64,000 bases of DNA, from assembly GCA_052146815.1 (NCBI GenBank), contig JBKQMG010000194.1:34081-98080 (forward strand), written 5' to 3'. Both the position numbers and the translations under genes were made by a program. The stretch comes from DATJZH01 sp052146815. GTDB lineage: Bacteria > Actinomycetota > Actinomycetes > Streptosporangiales > Streptosporangiaceae. Shown piece after piece: positions 33,860-42,735 of the stretch; position 1 is the first letter of the stretch, and the number at the start of each line of letters is the position of its first letter. The notes under the pieces were generated by a model. The model did not search any database, was not told the origin of the DNA, and saw only the letters and a list, made by a program, of their open reading frames with translations.

Positions 33860-34043
33860 CCGACAAGGCTGAGGCCAGCGACCCGACCGACAGGACCGAG
33901 CCGGCTGAGCCGATGGACAGGATCGAGCCGGCTGAGCCGATGGACAGGATCGAGCCGGCTGAGCCGATCGACAGGATCGAGCCGGCTGAGCCGACGCTGA
34001 GGATCGAGCCGGCCGATCTTGCGGGGACATGGTGATGGGCCAT
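33762..34043 (-). CDS. Nonapeptide-repeat protein (SAGSILSIG repeats)
   Basis: 93-residue protein made largely of near-perfect nine-residue repeats, SAGSILSIG, four or five in a row between residues ~10 and 60, then looser copies (SAGSVLSVG, SLASALSVS) and a basic end FSRWSIRAWRGRPQRGG. Each repeat is a 27-bp unit. The Ile/Leu/Val spacing suggests a regular beta-solenoid or amphipathic assembly rather than a globular enzyme. ATG 34043 (MAHHHVPAR) has no strong ribosome site. I recall similar SILSIG-repeat hypothetical proteins in other actinobacteria, which supports it as real, but cannot verify this. Overlaps the PAP2 tail on the other strand. Confidence 0.6.
   Translation of the reverse strand: MAHHHVPARSAGSILSVGSAGSILSIGSAGSILSIGSAGSILSIGSAGSVLSVGSLASALSVSSAMSLGSILSGFSRWSIRAWRGRPQRGGQN
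33899..34015. repeat. 27-bp tandem repeat encoding SAGSILSIG
   Basis: About four and a half copies of a 27-bp unit (plus-strand core GAGCCGGCTGAGCCGATGG) at near identity. On the minus strand each is SAGSILSIG; on the plus strand an ATG-less frame would read MDRIEPAEP. High identity between copies means recent duplication or gene conversion. Confidence 0.9.
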
Positions 34044-34200
34044 GGTCGTGATTGTGCCAGGCCAGCGGAGCAGGCGCCCGGTGCTGCTGCCCGCTGACGG
34101 ATGACCGGGCGCCATCGGGGTAGCTGCTCAGGATGGCCGACAGCGGCCGGCCCGGCCTGGCCATGAGCGGCCTGGCCGGGCCAGCACGGAGGTGGGAGCG

Positions 34201-34602
34201 ATGCCAGGACGCGAGGAGCTGCCGTCGACGCTGCGGCGCTCACCGAAGAAAGCCCAGGACACGTGGACCGCGGCACACGACTCGGCCGTGCAGGAGCACG
34301 GCGAGGGCGAGCGGTCGCACCGGACAGCGTACGGCGCGCTGAAACACGGCTTCGAGAAGGTCGGCGACCGCTGGGAGCCCAAGCCGGGCGGCGCGAAGGG
34401 CCCGTCGGATGAGCAGTCAGCCCAGTCGCGTCACGCCTCCGGTGAGAGCTTCGGCGGCCTCGACGCCAGCGCGAGCAAGGAGCACCTGCTGGAACTGGCC
34501 CGGCGGCTCGGCGTCAAGGGCCGCTCCTCCATGACGAAGAAGGAGCTCGCCGCCGCTCTGGAGAAGGCCAATAACCGCAAGACCGCGCAGGCCAGGGACT
34601 AA
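34201..34602 (+). CDS. ChaB domain protein with Rho/SAP-like C-terminus
   Basis: 133 residues. The N-terminus is a ChaB domain (LPSTLRRSPKKAQDTWTAAH, then AYGALKHGFEKVGDRW), named after an E. coli cation-transport regulator; most actinobacterial ones are unstudied. The C-terminal 40 residues (KEHLLELARRLGVKGRSSMTK then KKELAAALEKAN) resemble a SAP/Rho N-terminal nucleic-acid-binding motif. The start ATG 34201 follows GGTGGGAGC. Confidence 0.82.
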   Translation: MPGREELPSTLRRSPKKAQDTWTAAHDSAVQEHGEGERSHRTAYGALKHGFEKVGDRWEPKPGGAKGPSDEQSAQSRHASGESFGGLDASASKEHLLELARRLGVKGRSSMTKKELAAALEKANNRKTAQARD

Positions 34603-34617
34603 GGACGCTCAATCACC

Positions 34618-34790
34618 TGCAGGCGGCTAAGCAGGGAAGACGGCTCCACCGGATTGTAGGTGTGTCACCCTGCGTGGAAGTGATGCAGCTCGTCGCTCGC
34701 CAGGCTATCTGAGCAGGTGAGCACGCCTCCTGGCCGGAGGAGCCGGAACGCCTCGGCCAGGACCTTGTTCTGCAGGGAGAGCGAAGGAAC
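34618..34790 (-). pseudogene. Methyltransferase remnant
   Basis: Short stretch of a class I methyltransferase: LQNKVLAEAFRLLRPGGVLTC, SDSLASDELHHFHAG, then an in-frame TGA and TYNPVEPSSLLSRLQ in the same frame. The SAM-binding N-terminus is missing. It faces the AraC remnant. Confidence 0.7.
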
Positions 34791-34877
34791 ATGACGCTGC
34801 CATCCCGTGTCGCGGGACGGACAATACGTGGCCGCGGACCCGGATCCCGCGGCCGCTGTCATAGTCGTTACTGTCCC

Positions 34878-35270
34878 ATGTCAGCAGGCGCGGCCTTCGA
34901 CTGGCACGCGCATCCCGATCACCAGCTGGCCTGGACCGCAAGCGGGGTCCTCACGGTCCGTACGCGTGCGGGGTCCTGGTACCTGCCGCCCACCAGGGCG
35001 CTCTGGGTTCCGGCCGGCGTGGAGCACGAGACCCTATCGGCGGGCGCAGCCACGATGCTGGCCCTTTACCTCCGGCCGGCCCTGTGTCGCGTCAGCTGCT
35101 GCAGCCGGTCGCGATGACAGCGATCGACGTGCGGATACCGGACGAGGAGCGGGCCACGGCGAGCCGGCGGAGAAGTTGCGCGCCAGGTGAGCTACGAGTC
35201 AGCCAGCGCGTTCGTCGCAGTGTTCCGTCGGCAGACTGGCCTCACACCCGCCCCGGTATTTCCGCGTCCC
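34878..35270 (+). pseudogene. AraC-family regulator remnant
   Basis: The cupin-like sensor half is readable (FDWHAHPDHQLAWTASG, GSWYLPPTRALWVPAGVEH, LYLRP). After frame loss, only the end of the second helix-turn-helix remains: SYESASAFVAVFRRQTGLTP. The first helix-turn-helix and linker are deleted, so it cannot bind DNA normally. Confidence 0.8.
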
Positions 35271-35344
35271 GCCGGGGTGATCGTGCTTGACCCGAGGTGC
35301 AGGCGCCCGGATGAAAGTGTCGTAGTCCCCGGGATAATCGGCTG

Positions 35345-38299
35345 GTGCTCCATGTGCCGCGCGATTCTCTGGTGGGCAGGTCCGCCGAACTCGGCCTGCT
35401 GTCCAGGCTCCTGGCCGAGGCAGCCGCCGGCCAGCCCGTCGTCATGCTGGTCAGCGGTGACGCGGGGGTGGGCAAGACCCGCCTGGTCACCGAACTCGGC
35501 GCGACGGCCCGCAGCGAGGGATTCGCGGTGCTGTCGGGGCGCTGCGCCGAGCTGGCCGATACCGTCCCTTACCTCCCGCTCGCAGACGCGCTGCGCGAGG
35601 CGGTGACCGGCCCGGAGCCGGCCAGCCCGCTGCGGGACGCGATTGCTGCCCGCCCGGTCCTGTCCCGGCTGCTGCCCGATCGCCGCGAGAGCCAGACCGC
35701 TGGCGGCGGCGATACGCCCGGGCTGGTGCAGCAGCAGCTTTTCGGCGCTGTGCTGGGCCTGCTGGCGGAACTCGCCGAGGCCAGCCCGGTCCTGCTGATC
35801 CTGGAGGATCTGCACTGGGCCGACCGGTCGACCAGGGACCTGGTGACGTTCCTGAGCCGGGTGCTGCACTCCGAGCGGCTGGCGATCGCGCTCACTTACC
35901 GCAGCGACGATATGCACCGCCGGCACCCGCTCCGCCCGGTCGTGGGCGAGCTGCTCAGGCTGCCCAGCGTGACTGCCGTCCACCTCGGCCCGCTCGCCGA
36001 TGAAGCCATGGCCGAGCACCTGACGGCGCTGGCCAGGCAGCCGCTGCGGGCGGCCGCGCTCGGGCAGATCATCAGGCGGGCCGAGGGCAACGCGTACTAC
36101 GCCGAGGAGCTGCTCGCCGCATCGCCGGCGGCCTCGGAGCTGCCGGCCGGCCTGGCCGACTTGCTGCTGGCCCGGATGGAGGAGCTATCGCCGTCCGCGC
36201 AGCAGGTGCTCAGGACCGCGGCGGTCACCGGCCGCCAGGTCGATGACGAGCTGGTGATGACGGCCTCGGGCCTGGACGAGACCACCTACGAGGAGGCCGT
36301 GCGCGAGGCGGTGGCGCATCAGCTGCTGGTGCCCGACGGGCCGCACGGCTACGCGTTCCGGCATGCTTTGCTGCGTGAGGCCATCTATGCGGACCTGCTG
36401 CCCGGCGAGCGCACCCGGCTGCACGCGCGGCTGGCCGAGCTGCTCGCTGACGCGCGCCGCGCGGCCGATGTGCCGGGCACCGCGGCCGAGCTCGCGCATC
36501 ACTGCCTGGCCAGCCACGACATACCGGGCGCGTTCGCCGCGTCGGTCCTGGCCGGCCAGGAGGCAGAACGCCTGGCCGCGCCGGCGGACGCCCACCAGCT
36601 CTACGACCAGGCGCTGTCGCTCTGGGACCGGGTCAGCGATCCGGAGGAGCTCGGGGGCGTCACAAATGGCGAGCTGGTCTTCCGGTCGGCGGTCAGCGCC
36701 GCCGACAGCGGTGATCTCGTGCGCGCTGTGGCGCGGCTGCGGCGCCTGATCGGCTTCCTCGGCAGACAGGCCGACCCCGCGCTGGTGTGCCGGGCGAACG
36801 AGCGGCTTGGCTACTTCCTGCTGGACATCGACGAAGACGATGCCGCCCGCGCCGCGGCGCAGGCAGCTGTCGAAGCGCTGCCCGAGCAGCCGCCGAGGTG
36901 GGAGCGGGCGCGGGCCCTGGCCACGCACGCCCGCACCCTTCTGGGCATGCCCGACCTTGAGCCAGCCCGCCAGCGCGCGGAGCAGGCGCGCGCGGCGGCG
37001 AAAGCGGCCCGAGCGTCGTGGGCGGAGGCCGATGCCCTGGTGACGCTCGGCGTTATCAGCGAGCAGGCAGGTGATGTCCCCGGCGCGGTTGGCCTCTTCA
37101 CGACGGCCCACCGCCAGGCCCGGGAGGCGAACGTGCTCGGCGTCGAGCTGCGCGCGGCGTTCCAGCTGGGCCGGATGCAGCTGGAGCGCGGTGATCTGGA
37201 CGGAGCAGCCGGGCCTGCGCACGATGGCACCGCCCGGGCGCGGCAGGCAGGCCTGGGGCTGGCGCCGTACGGCCTGGAGCTGCAGTACCTGCATTACCTG
37301 CTGCACTACGCGGACGGCTCATGGGATCACGCCCAGCAGATCGCCGATGGCTTCGCCGTCCGCGTCACGGTCGCCGCCGAGGCCCGGCTGTCGGCCATGG
37401 CCCTGTTCCTGGCCGTCGCCCGTGGCGCCCCCGGCGTCGAGGACCGCCGCGTCTGGCTGGAGCCGTTCATCGCCAGCGACGCGTTCACCGCCTACATTGC
37501 CCGCGGGCTGCTGGCTGAGCACGCGCACTGGGGGGGAGATACGGTCACGGCCGCCGCCGAGGCGGAGGCGACGATTCGCGCCGTCGATCGCTGGATGGGG
37601 GGGACCTACGGCCCGCAGGTGATCAGGGCCGCCGCCACGGGCATCGGCGCGCTGGCCGACCAGGCGCGGCTCGCCCGGTCCGCGGGCGATTCCAGGGGCG
37701 CTGAGGCCGCCGTGGAAGCGGCCCGTTCGATGCTGGCCGTGGCCCGCGCAGGCGGCGCGTATCCGCACCGGCCGGGGTTCGTGCTCGGCATCGAGGGCAG
37801 CGGCTGGCTGGCCCGGGCCGAGGCGGAATGGCTGCGCGCCAGCGGCGCCAACGATCCGACGGCCTGGCAGGCAGTCGTCGACATCTTCAGGCCCGGGTTT
37901 GTTTACGAGAGCGCCCGGTCCCGGTGGCGGCTGGCCGAGTCCCTCGCTGAGGCGGGGGAGAGGGAGGCGGCGCAGCGGGAGTGGCGCCTGGCCGCGGCTG
38001 CCGCCGACCAACTCGGTGCGGCGCCGCTGCGGGCCGCGCTGGCGGATCTGGGCCGCCGGGCGCGTCTGGGAGCCGGTCACGGATCTGCCGGCCGCGGCCC
38101 GCTGGCGTCGCTGACCGAGCGTGAGCTTGAGGTGCTGCGGCTGCTGACGGCCGGGCAGACGAACAGGGAAATCGGCGCCGCGCTGTTCATCGCCAGCAAG
38201 ACCGCCAGCGTGCATGTGTCCAACATCATGGCCAAGCTCGGCGCCGGGACGAGAACCGAGGCGGCGGCGATCGCCCATCAGCAGGGCCTCGGCCGCTGA
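35345..38299 (+). CDS. Large LuxR-family transcriptional regulator with AAA ATPase (LAL type)
   Basis: 984 residues. An N-terminal AAA/NTPase domain has Walker A GDAGVGKTRLV and Walker B LLILEDLHWAD; the middle ~500 residues are TPR-like helical repeats; the C-terminal helix-turn-helix is LTERELEVLRLLTAGQTNREI with SVHVSNIMAKL as the recognition helix. LAL regulators often activate specialised-metabolite or carbohydrate genes. It starts at GTG 35345 (LHVPRDSLVGR follows); a second GTG nine bases on is possible. The two esterase-fold genes lie immediately downstream on the same strand, so they are plausible targets, by position only. Confidence 0.9.
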   Translation: MLHVPRDSLVGRSAELGLLSRLLAEAAAGQPVVMLVSGDAGVGKTRLVTELGATARSEGFAVLSGRCAELADTVPYLPLADALREAVTGPEPASPLRDAIAARPVLSRLLPDRRESQTAGGGDTPGLVQQQLFGAVLGLLAELAEASPVLLILEDLHWADRSTRDLVTFLSRVLHSERLAIALTYRSDDMHRRHPLRPVVGELLRLPSVTAVHLGPLADEAMAEHLTALARQPLRAAALGQIIRRAEGNAYYAEELLAASPAASELPAGLADLLLARMEELSPSAQQVLRTAAVTGRQVDDELVMTASGLDETTYEEAVREAVAHQLLVPDGPHGYAFRHALLREAIYADLLPGERTRLHARLAELLADARRAADVPGTAAELAHHCLASHDIPGAFAASVLAGQEAERLAAPADAHQLYDQALSLWDRVSDPEELGGVTNGELVFRSAVSAADSGDLVRAVARLRRLIGFLGRQADPALVCRANERLGYFLLDIDEDDAARAAAQAAVEALPEQPPRWERARALATHARTLLGMPDLEPARQRAEQARAAAKAARASWAEADALVTLGVISEQAGDVPGAVGLFTTAHRQAREANVLGVELRAAFQLGRMQLERGDLDGAAGPAHDGTARARQAGLGLAPYGLELQYLHYLLHYADGSWDHAQQIADGFAVRVTVAAEARLSAMALFLAVARGAPGVEDRRVWLEPFIASDAFTAYIARGLLAEHAHWGGDTVTAAAEAEATIRAVDRWMGGTYGPQVIRAAATGIGALADQARLARSAGDSRGAEAAVEAARSMLAVARAGGAYPHRPGFVLGIEGSGWLARAEAEWLRASGANDPTAWQAVVDIFRPGFVYESARSRWRLAESLAEAGEREAAQREWRLAAAAADQLGAAPLRAALADLGRRARLGAGHGSAGRGPLASLTERELEVLRLLTAGQTNREIGAALFIASKTASVHVSNIMAKLGAGTRTEAAAIAHQQGLGR

Positions 38300-38471
38300 G
38301 CGGCGCATACCGGCCGCACGCTGGGCCGGAGCGGCTGGCACCGCAAGACCTCTGAGCGTTCGCTCTGGCTCGGTGACGGTGGTTTCGATGGCGAGGCCAT
38401 TGCCTGGCTGTCATAGTCTGGTCATGGCGCCCGGCTAACCTCGGCAGGGTGAAGCGACCAGAAGCACCTGA

Positions 38472-39548
38472 ATGGGGCTGACGAGCCCCACCCTGGTCGC
38501 AGTGCTGGCCGTGGCCGCCACCTGCCTGCTGACAGGAGTGATCTGGCTGTGGCCCCGGCTGGCGGGCCGCAGCCTTCGCGCCGTCCTGGCCCGGCTCGCC
38601 TACCTGGGCGGCCTTGAGCTGATTGTGCTCGGCCTGATCTTCGTCGTGGTCAACCGGTCGGCTGACTTCTATTCCTCGTGGTCAGACCTCTTCGGCGCGG
38701 GCACCGGCCGGGCAGCGATCGTGGCGGCTCAGCAGCGCGGCGCCGGCGTCGCATCGATGCCGCCGCTCACGGTCCGGCGCACCCGCGTCGTGCCGGTTTC
38801 CGGGCGACACAGCAAGGCGCGGGCCGCGCGGCTCCAGACGGTGCGCCTGCACGGCGCCGTGTCCGGGCTCACCGTGACCGGCTACGTTCTCCTGCCGGCC
38901 AGATACAGCGCCGCCTCCGCCGCCCGGCCCCTGCCGGTCGCGGTGGTGCTGTCCGACCGGCTCGCCGGCGGCGCGGCGGGGCCAGACGCCGAGCAGTTCG
39001 CGGCCATGGCGACGGCTCAGATGGCCGCCGGACGGCTGCGGCCGCTGATCATCGTGATGCTTCCCGCCCGGATCGGCGGGGCTCAGGGCTGCCTCAATAT
39101 CCCCGGCGCCGCGCAGGCGGCCACATGGTTCTCGGAGGATCTCCCGCACGTGATCGATTCCGCTTATCACGCGGCCGGGCCGGTGTCAGGTGACTGGGCG
39201 CTGCTCGCCGGCTCCTCCGGCGGATACTGTGCGCTTCAGCTGGCCCTGAACGATGCGCAGACGTTCTCCGCCGCCGCGCTGCCGGCGGCCGGCTACCAGG
39301 CGCCCCCCGGACCCGCCGGGCCGGGCAGCGCGCGGCTGCGGCTGCAGGACAACCTGCAGTGGCTGGCCCGGCACCGGCCGATGCAGCGCGTCTCGGTGCT
39401 GTTCGCCGGGGCGGCCCGTCCGTGGGCGGCGCTGGCCCGGCCGCCGATGCGCGTCTTCTCCGCCGGCCCTGCCGCCGGCGCGTGGCCGTCCGCGGCGGCG
39501 ACCGACTGGATCGGGCGGCAGCTTGGTCCCGCGGCGGCGGCGAGCTAG
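38472..39548 (+). CDS. Membrane-anchored esterase-fold protein, likely lacking the catalytic His
   Basis: 358 residues: two N-terminal membrane helices (LVAVLAVAATCLLTGVIWLW, LELIVLGLIFVVV), then an extracytoplasmic alpha/beta hydrolase domain of the esterase-D/antigen-85 type. The nucleophile elbow AGSSGGYCAL carries Ser and NIPG marks the oxyanion region. It is a paralogue of the next gene, but where that has GGHNYGTW this has GAWPSAAATDW, so the usual catalytic His is missing and it may be inactive or a binding subunit. Stop is 3 bp from the next start. Confidence 0.82.
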   Translation: MGLTSPTLVAVLAVAATCLLTGVIWLWPRLAGRSLRAVLARLAYLGGLELIVLGLIFVVVNRSADFYSSWSDLFGAGTGRAAIVAAQQRGAGVASMPPLTVRRTRVVPVSGRHSKARAARLQTVRLHGAVSGLTVTGYVLLPARYSAASAARPLPVAVVLSDRLAGGAAGPDAEQFAAMATAQMAAGRLRPLIIVMLPARIGGAQGCLNIPGAAQAATWFSEDLPHVIDSAYHAAGPVSGDWALLAGSSGGYCALQLALNDAQTFSAAALPAAGYQAPPGPAGPGSARLRLQDNLQWLARHRPMQRVSVLFAGAARPWAALARPPMRVFSAGPAAGAWPSAAATDWIGRQLGPAAAAS

Positions 39549-39551
39549 ATC

Positions 39552-40835
39552 ATGGGACTCACCAGCAGGCTGTTCATTGACCTGGTCATCGCAGCGGCCA
39601 TCGCCGGCGTCGCGGCGATGGCCTGGCTCTGGCCCCGGCTCGCCGCGCAGCGGCCCGGCCCGGTGCTGGCCCGGCTGAGCCTGGTGGCCGTCAGCCAGGT
39701 ACTGGCCGTCATTGCCCTTCTGGCCTACGTCAATGGCTATTTCATGTTCTTCAGCTCCTGGTCGGCGCTCTTCGGCGGCGGCTCAGTGCCCGTGGCCGCG
39801 GCTGGCGGCGGCGGCGCCGTGCCGCGACGGCTCGTCACAGTCACCGGGACTGATCTCGGGCCGGTTCCGGGCGGCAGCTCGGTGCTGCCGGAGGCGATCG
39901 ACGGGCGGCTCGCCGCGAAATCGCCGCGCTATTACGCGGCGCATCACACGGGCACGAAGCTCGGCGTCGCGGGGGGCCTGGCCCTCGGCGGCGGCGTCGG
40001 CCGCGCAGTCAGATCGGTCGGCGAGGTGCTCCAGGTCACGATCCGGGGCGCCCGCACCGGTATCAGCACCGGCAGTTCCCTGGTGTACCTGCCGCCGCAG
40101 TATTTCCAGCCGGCCTACGCCCGGGCCCGGTTCCCGGTGGTGCTCGCGCTGACCGGCTACCCGAACGCGACCTGGAGCATCGTCAAGTTCCTCGCGCTGC
40201 CGGCTACCGCGGCCCGGCTCACGGCCGGCGGCAAGATCCGGCCGGCCATCTACGTGATGATGAATGTCTCCGTGGCCCTCCCGCGTGACACCGAATGCAC
40301 CAACATCCCGGCGGGCCCGCAGGTGGAGTCGTTCTTCGGCGAGGACGTCCCGCAGGCCATCGAGCAGAACTTCCGGGTGCAGGCCGGGCCGTCCGGCTGG
40401 GCGGCGCTCGGGTACTCCACCGGCGGCTACTGCGCCGCGAAGCTCGCCATGATGAACCCCTACCAGTTCTCCTCGGCGGTCGCGATGTCCGGCTACTACC
40501 AGGCGCTGACCGACAGCATGACCGGGCAGCTGTACGGGCGCAGCCGTGCCTACCGGGAGGAGAACAACCTGGACTGGCGGCTGCGGCACCTGCCGGCTCC
40601 GCCGGTCTCGGTCCTGGCCACCGCGAGCCGGGCAGAAGGGATCTACCGGGGGACCCGCGGGTTCCTGCGGCTGATCCATCCGCCTATGCAGGGCTATTCG
40701 CTGGTCCCGCCGCAGGGCGGCCATAACTACGGCACCTGGGGCCGGGAGCTGCCGCAGTGCCTGGAGTGGCTCAGCCGCCGGCTGAGCCCGGCGCGCCCGC
40801 GGCCGGTACGCGGCGCACCGTCCTCGATCGGCTAG
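39552..40835 (+). CDS. Membrane-anchored putative esterase (alpha/beta hydrolase)
   Basis: 427 residues, with the same plan as its neighbour: two N-terminal helices, then an extracytoplasmic hydrolase domain. Ser is in GYSTGGYCAAKLA and the catalytic His in GGHNYGTW; oxyanion region TNIPAGPQVESFFGEDVPQ. The fold is that of antigen-85/esterase-D-type acyl transferases and esterases. The natural substrate is unknown; a cell-envelope ester is plausible given the membrane anchor. Its stop overlaps the convergent LLM gene by 4 bp. Confidence 0.88.
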   Translation: MGLTSRLFIDLVIAAAIAGVAAMAWLWPRLAAQRPGPVLARLSLVAVSQVLAVIALLAYVNGYFMFFSSWSALFGGGSVPVAAAGGGGAVPRRLVTVTGTDLGPVPGGSSVLPEAIDGRLAAKSPRYYAAHHTGTKLGVAGGLALGGGVGRAVRSVGEVLQVTIRGARTGISTGSSLVYLPPQYFQPAYARARFPVVLALTGYPNATWSIVKFLALPATAARLTAGGKIRPAIYVMMNVSVALPRDTECTNIPAGPQVESFFGEDVPQAIEQNFRVQAGPSGWAALGYSTGGYCAAKLAMMNPYQFSSAVAMSGYYQALTDSMTGQLYGRSRAYREENNLDWRLRHLPAPPVSVLATASRAEGIYRGTRGFLRLIHPPMQGYSLVPPQGGHNYGTWGRELPQCLEWLSRRLSPARPRPVRGAPSSIG

Positions 40836-41752
40836 GCCGCCGGGGCGAGGGCCTCGAGGATCTCGCCGGCGCGCCTGGCCGCCGCGGCCGGATCGGCGTC
40901 CGGCGCGCCTATCTGCGGATCCCAGTTCAGGTCATAGAAAACCTCGGTGACACCCTGCTCCTCGAGCCACTGGGTGTCCGCGCGGATCTGGTCGAAGCTG
41001 CCCGACAGCAGTCGGCGCCCGCCGTCGGGGTCTTCGGCCGCGGAGCCTGCCCGCACCACCCCGCGGCAGATGATCCGCAGGGCGCCCGGGTCCCGTCCCG
41101 CGTCCGACGCAGCCGTCCGGATGACCTGGATCGCGCCGGCGATCTTGGACAAGTCGGTCCTGCTCGCGGTGATCCACCCGTCGGCGATCCGGCCGATGCG
41201 CTCGAGCGCCGACTGCGCCATGCCGCCGAGCAGCACCGGCGGCCCGCCGGGCTGGACGGGCTTGGGGGCCTGCGTGCCCCGCGGCACCTGGTAGAACTCG
41301 CCGTCGAACTCGCCGGCGCCCGCGGCCCAGAGGCTGCGCAGGACCGCGACATACTCGGCGGCGCGCGCGCCGCGGCGGGCCATCGAGGCGCCGGTCAGGG
41401 TGAACTCCTCCGGCATCCAGCCGATGCCGAGGCCCAGGTCGTGACGGCCGGCGGAGAGTACGTCCAGCGTGGCGGCCTGCTTGGCGAGATAACCCGGGGA
41501 CACGAACGGCATGTTGACGATCGCGACACCGAGCCTGATCCGCGAGGTGGCCGACGCCGCGTAGGACAGCGCGAGCATCGGATCAAGAACGCTCTGGTAT
41601 ACCGGATCCATGCTCGAGCCGGCGGGAATCAGCAGCCGCTGGAAGCTCCACAGTGACGCGTAGCCGGCCTGCTCGGCGCGGCTGGCGAAGGAAGCGAGAT
41701 TCTCGGGGGTTGCCCAGGCGCCGGACACCGGCGCACCGAAACCGATTCTCAT
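40832..41752 (-). CDS. LLM-class F420-dependent oxidoreductase
   Basis: 306 residues, luciferase-like TIM barrel: RIGFGAPVSGAWATPENL, RLGVAIVNMPFVSPGYLAKQ, ATLDVLSAGRHDLGLGIGW and PVLLGGMAQSALERIGRIADGW. These are the F420-binding and substrate strands of the family. Different from the partial one at the left edge (low similarity apart from motifs). Substrate unknown. Confidence 0.9.
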   Translation of the reverse strand: MRIGFGAPVSGAWATPENLASFASRAEQAGYASLWSFQRLLIPAGSSMDPVYQSVLDPMLALSYAASATSRIRLGVAIVNMPFVSPGYLAKQAATLDVLSAGRHDLGLGIGWMPEEFTLTGASMARRGARAAEYVAVLRSLWAAGAGEFDGEFYQVPRGTQAPKPVQPGGPPVLLGGMAQSALERIGRIADGWITASRTDLSKIAGAIQVIRTAASDAGRDPGALRIICRGVVRAGSAAEDPDGGRRLLSGSFDQIRADTQWLEEQGVTEVFYDLNWDPQIGAPDADPAAAARRAGEILEALAPAA

Positions 41753-41853
41753 TGCCGCAACCCTACGGGCCGGGGCGGCATGAGGCCGGCGGCGGGGCCT
41801 GGCGCGGCTGCTGCTCTAATGTCGGCAACACGTCCGCAGAAACGGAGTCATTG

Positions 41854-42657
41854 ATGGAATCCGACGCCCGAGCCTGGATCGCCGCCCTGCGCCATTCGCA
41901 TGAGCGTCTTTCCGACCTGGTCAGGCCGCTTAGCCCGGAAGACCTGCGGGCGCAGTCTTACTGCCGGGACTGGAGCGTCGCCCAGGTGCTCTCGCACGTC
42001 GGCAGCGGCGCTGAGATCGCGCTGCTGATGCTGCCCAGCGCGCTCGGCCAGGCCGAGCCCGTCAGCCGGGACGGGTTCCCGCCGATCTGGGATAAGTGGA
42101 ACGCCAAGGGCCCGGATGAGCAGGCGGCGGACGCACTGGCCGTCGACGGGCAGTATGTCGAGGCGCTTGAGCAGCTCGGTGACGAGCAGCTCGCGGCGAT
42201 CAGGATGCCGTTCCTCGGGATGGATCTCGACAGCGTGGGGGTTATCCGGCTGCGCCTCGGCGAGCACGCCGTGCACACCTGGGACGTCGCGGTATTCACC
42301 GATCATGGCGCGGTCGTCGCGCCGGACGCGGTCGCCCTGCTGATCGACAATGTCCCGCAGTTCCTCGGCCCGCGCCTGGGCAAGCCGCAGGACCCGCCGC
42401 TGCGGGCCCGGATCCGCACGACCGACCCACAGCGCGATTACCTCCTCGTCGCGGCGGATGCCGTCACCATGACCGACTGGCCGGGTGAGGGCGCGGCCGC
42501 AGAGCCGGCCGGCGCGGACACGGCGGAGGTCTTCATGCCCGCCGAGGCCCTGCTGCGGCTGGCATACGGGCGGCTGGACCCCGACCACACGCCAGCGGGC
42601 GTCGCGGCGAGCCCCGCGGACCTGGACCGGCTGCGGGCGGTCTTCCCCGGCTTCTGA
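41854..42657 (+). CDS. Maleylpyruvate isomerase family mycothiol-dependent enzyme
   Basis: 267 residues of the TIGR03083 family. The N-terminal DinB-like four-helix bundle has SVAQVLSHVGSGAEIAL and LGEHAVHTWDVAVFTDHG, giving the metal-binding His residues expected of mycothiol-dependent isomerases; a smaller C-terminal domain follows. Most actinobacterial members have no known substrate and may be thiol transferases. ATG 41854 follows ACGGAG. Confidence 0.88.
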   Translation: MESDARAWIAALRHSHERLSDLVRPLSPEDLRAQSYCRDWSVAQVLSHVGSGAEIALLMLPSALGQAEPVSRDGFPPIWDKWNAKGPDEQAADALAVDGQYVEALEQLGDEQLAAIRMPFLGMDLDSVGVIRLRLGEHAVHTWDVAVFTDHGAVVAPDAVALLIDNVPQFLGPRLGKPQDPPLRARIRTTDPQRDYLLVAADAVTMTDWPGEGAAAEPAGADTAEVFMPAEALLRLAYGRLDPDHTPAGVAASPADLDRLRAVFPGF

Positions 42658-42695
42658 CCCTCGGGCAGCGCGTGCTGCGGCGGGCCCGGTCGCCT

Positions 42696-42733
42696 GCAGG
42701 CAGCCGGGACTGCGGTCTGAGGGGGCTGCCTGC
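42696..42733. terminator. Terminator hairpin between convergent genes
   Basis: Perfect 10-bp arms GCAGGCAGCC / GGCTGCCTGC with an 18-nt loop, between the maleylpyruvate isomerase-like gene and the DAAO gene. Confidence 0.65.
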
Positions 42734-42735
42734 CG

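Noticed and set aside
33899..34015. Possible CRISPR array
   Set aside because: Units are directly adjacent 27-bp repeats with no unique spacers, and no cas gene is present; it is a coding tandem repeat.
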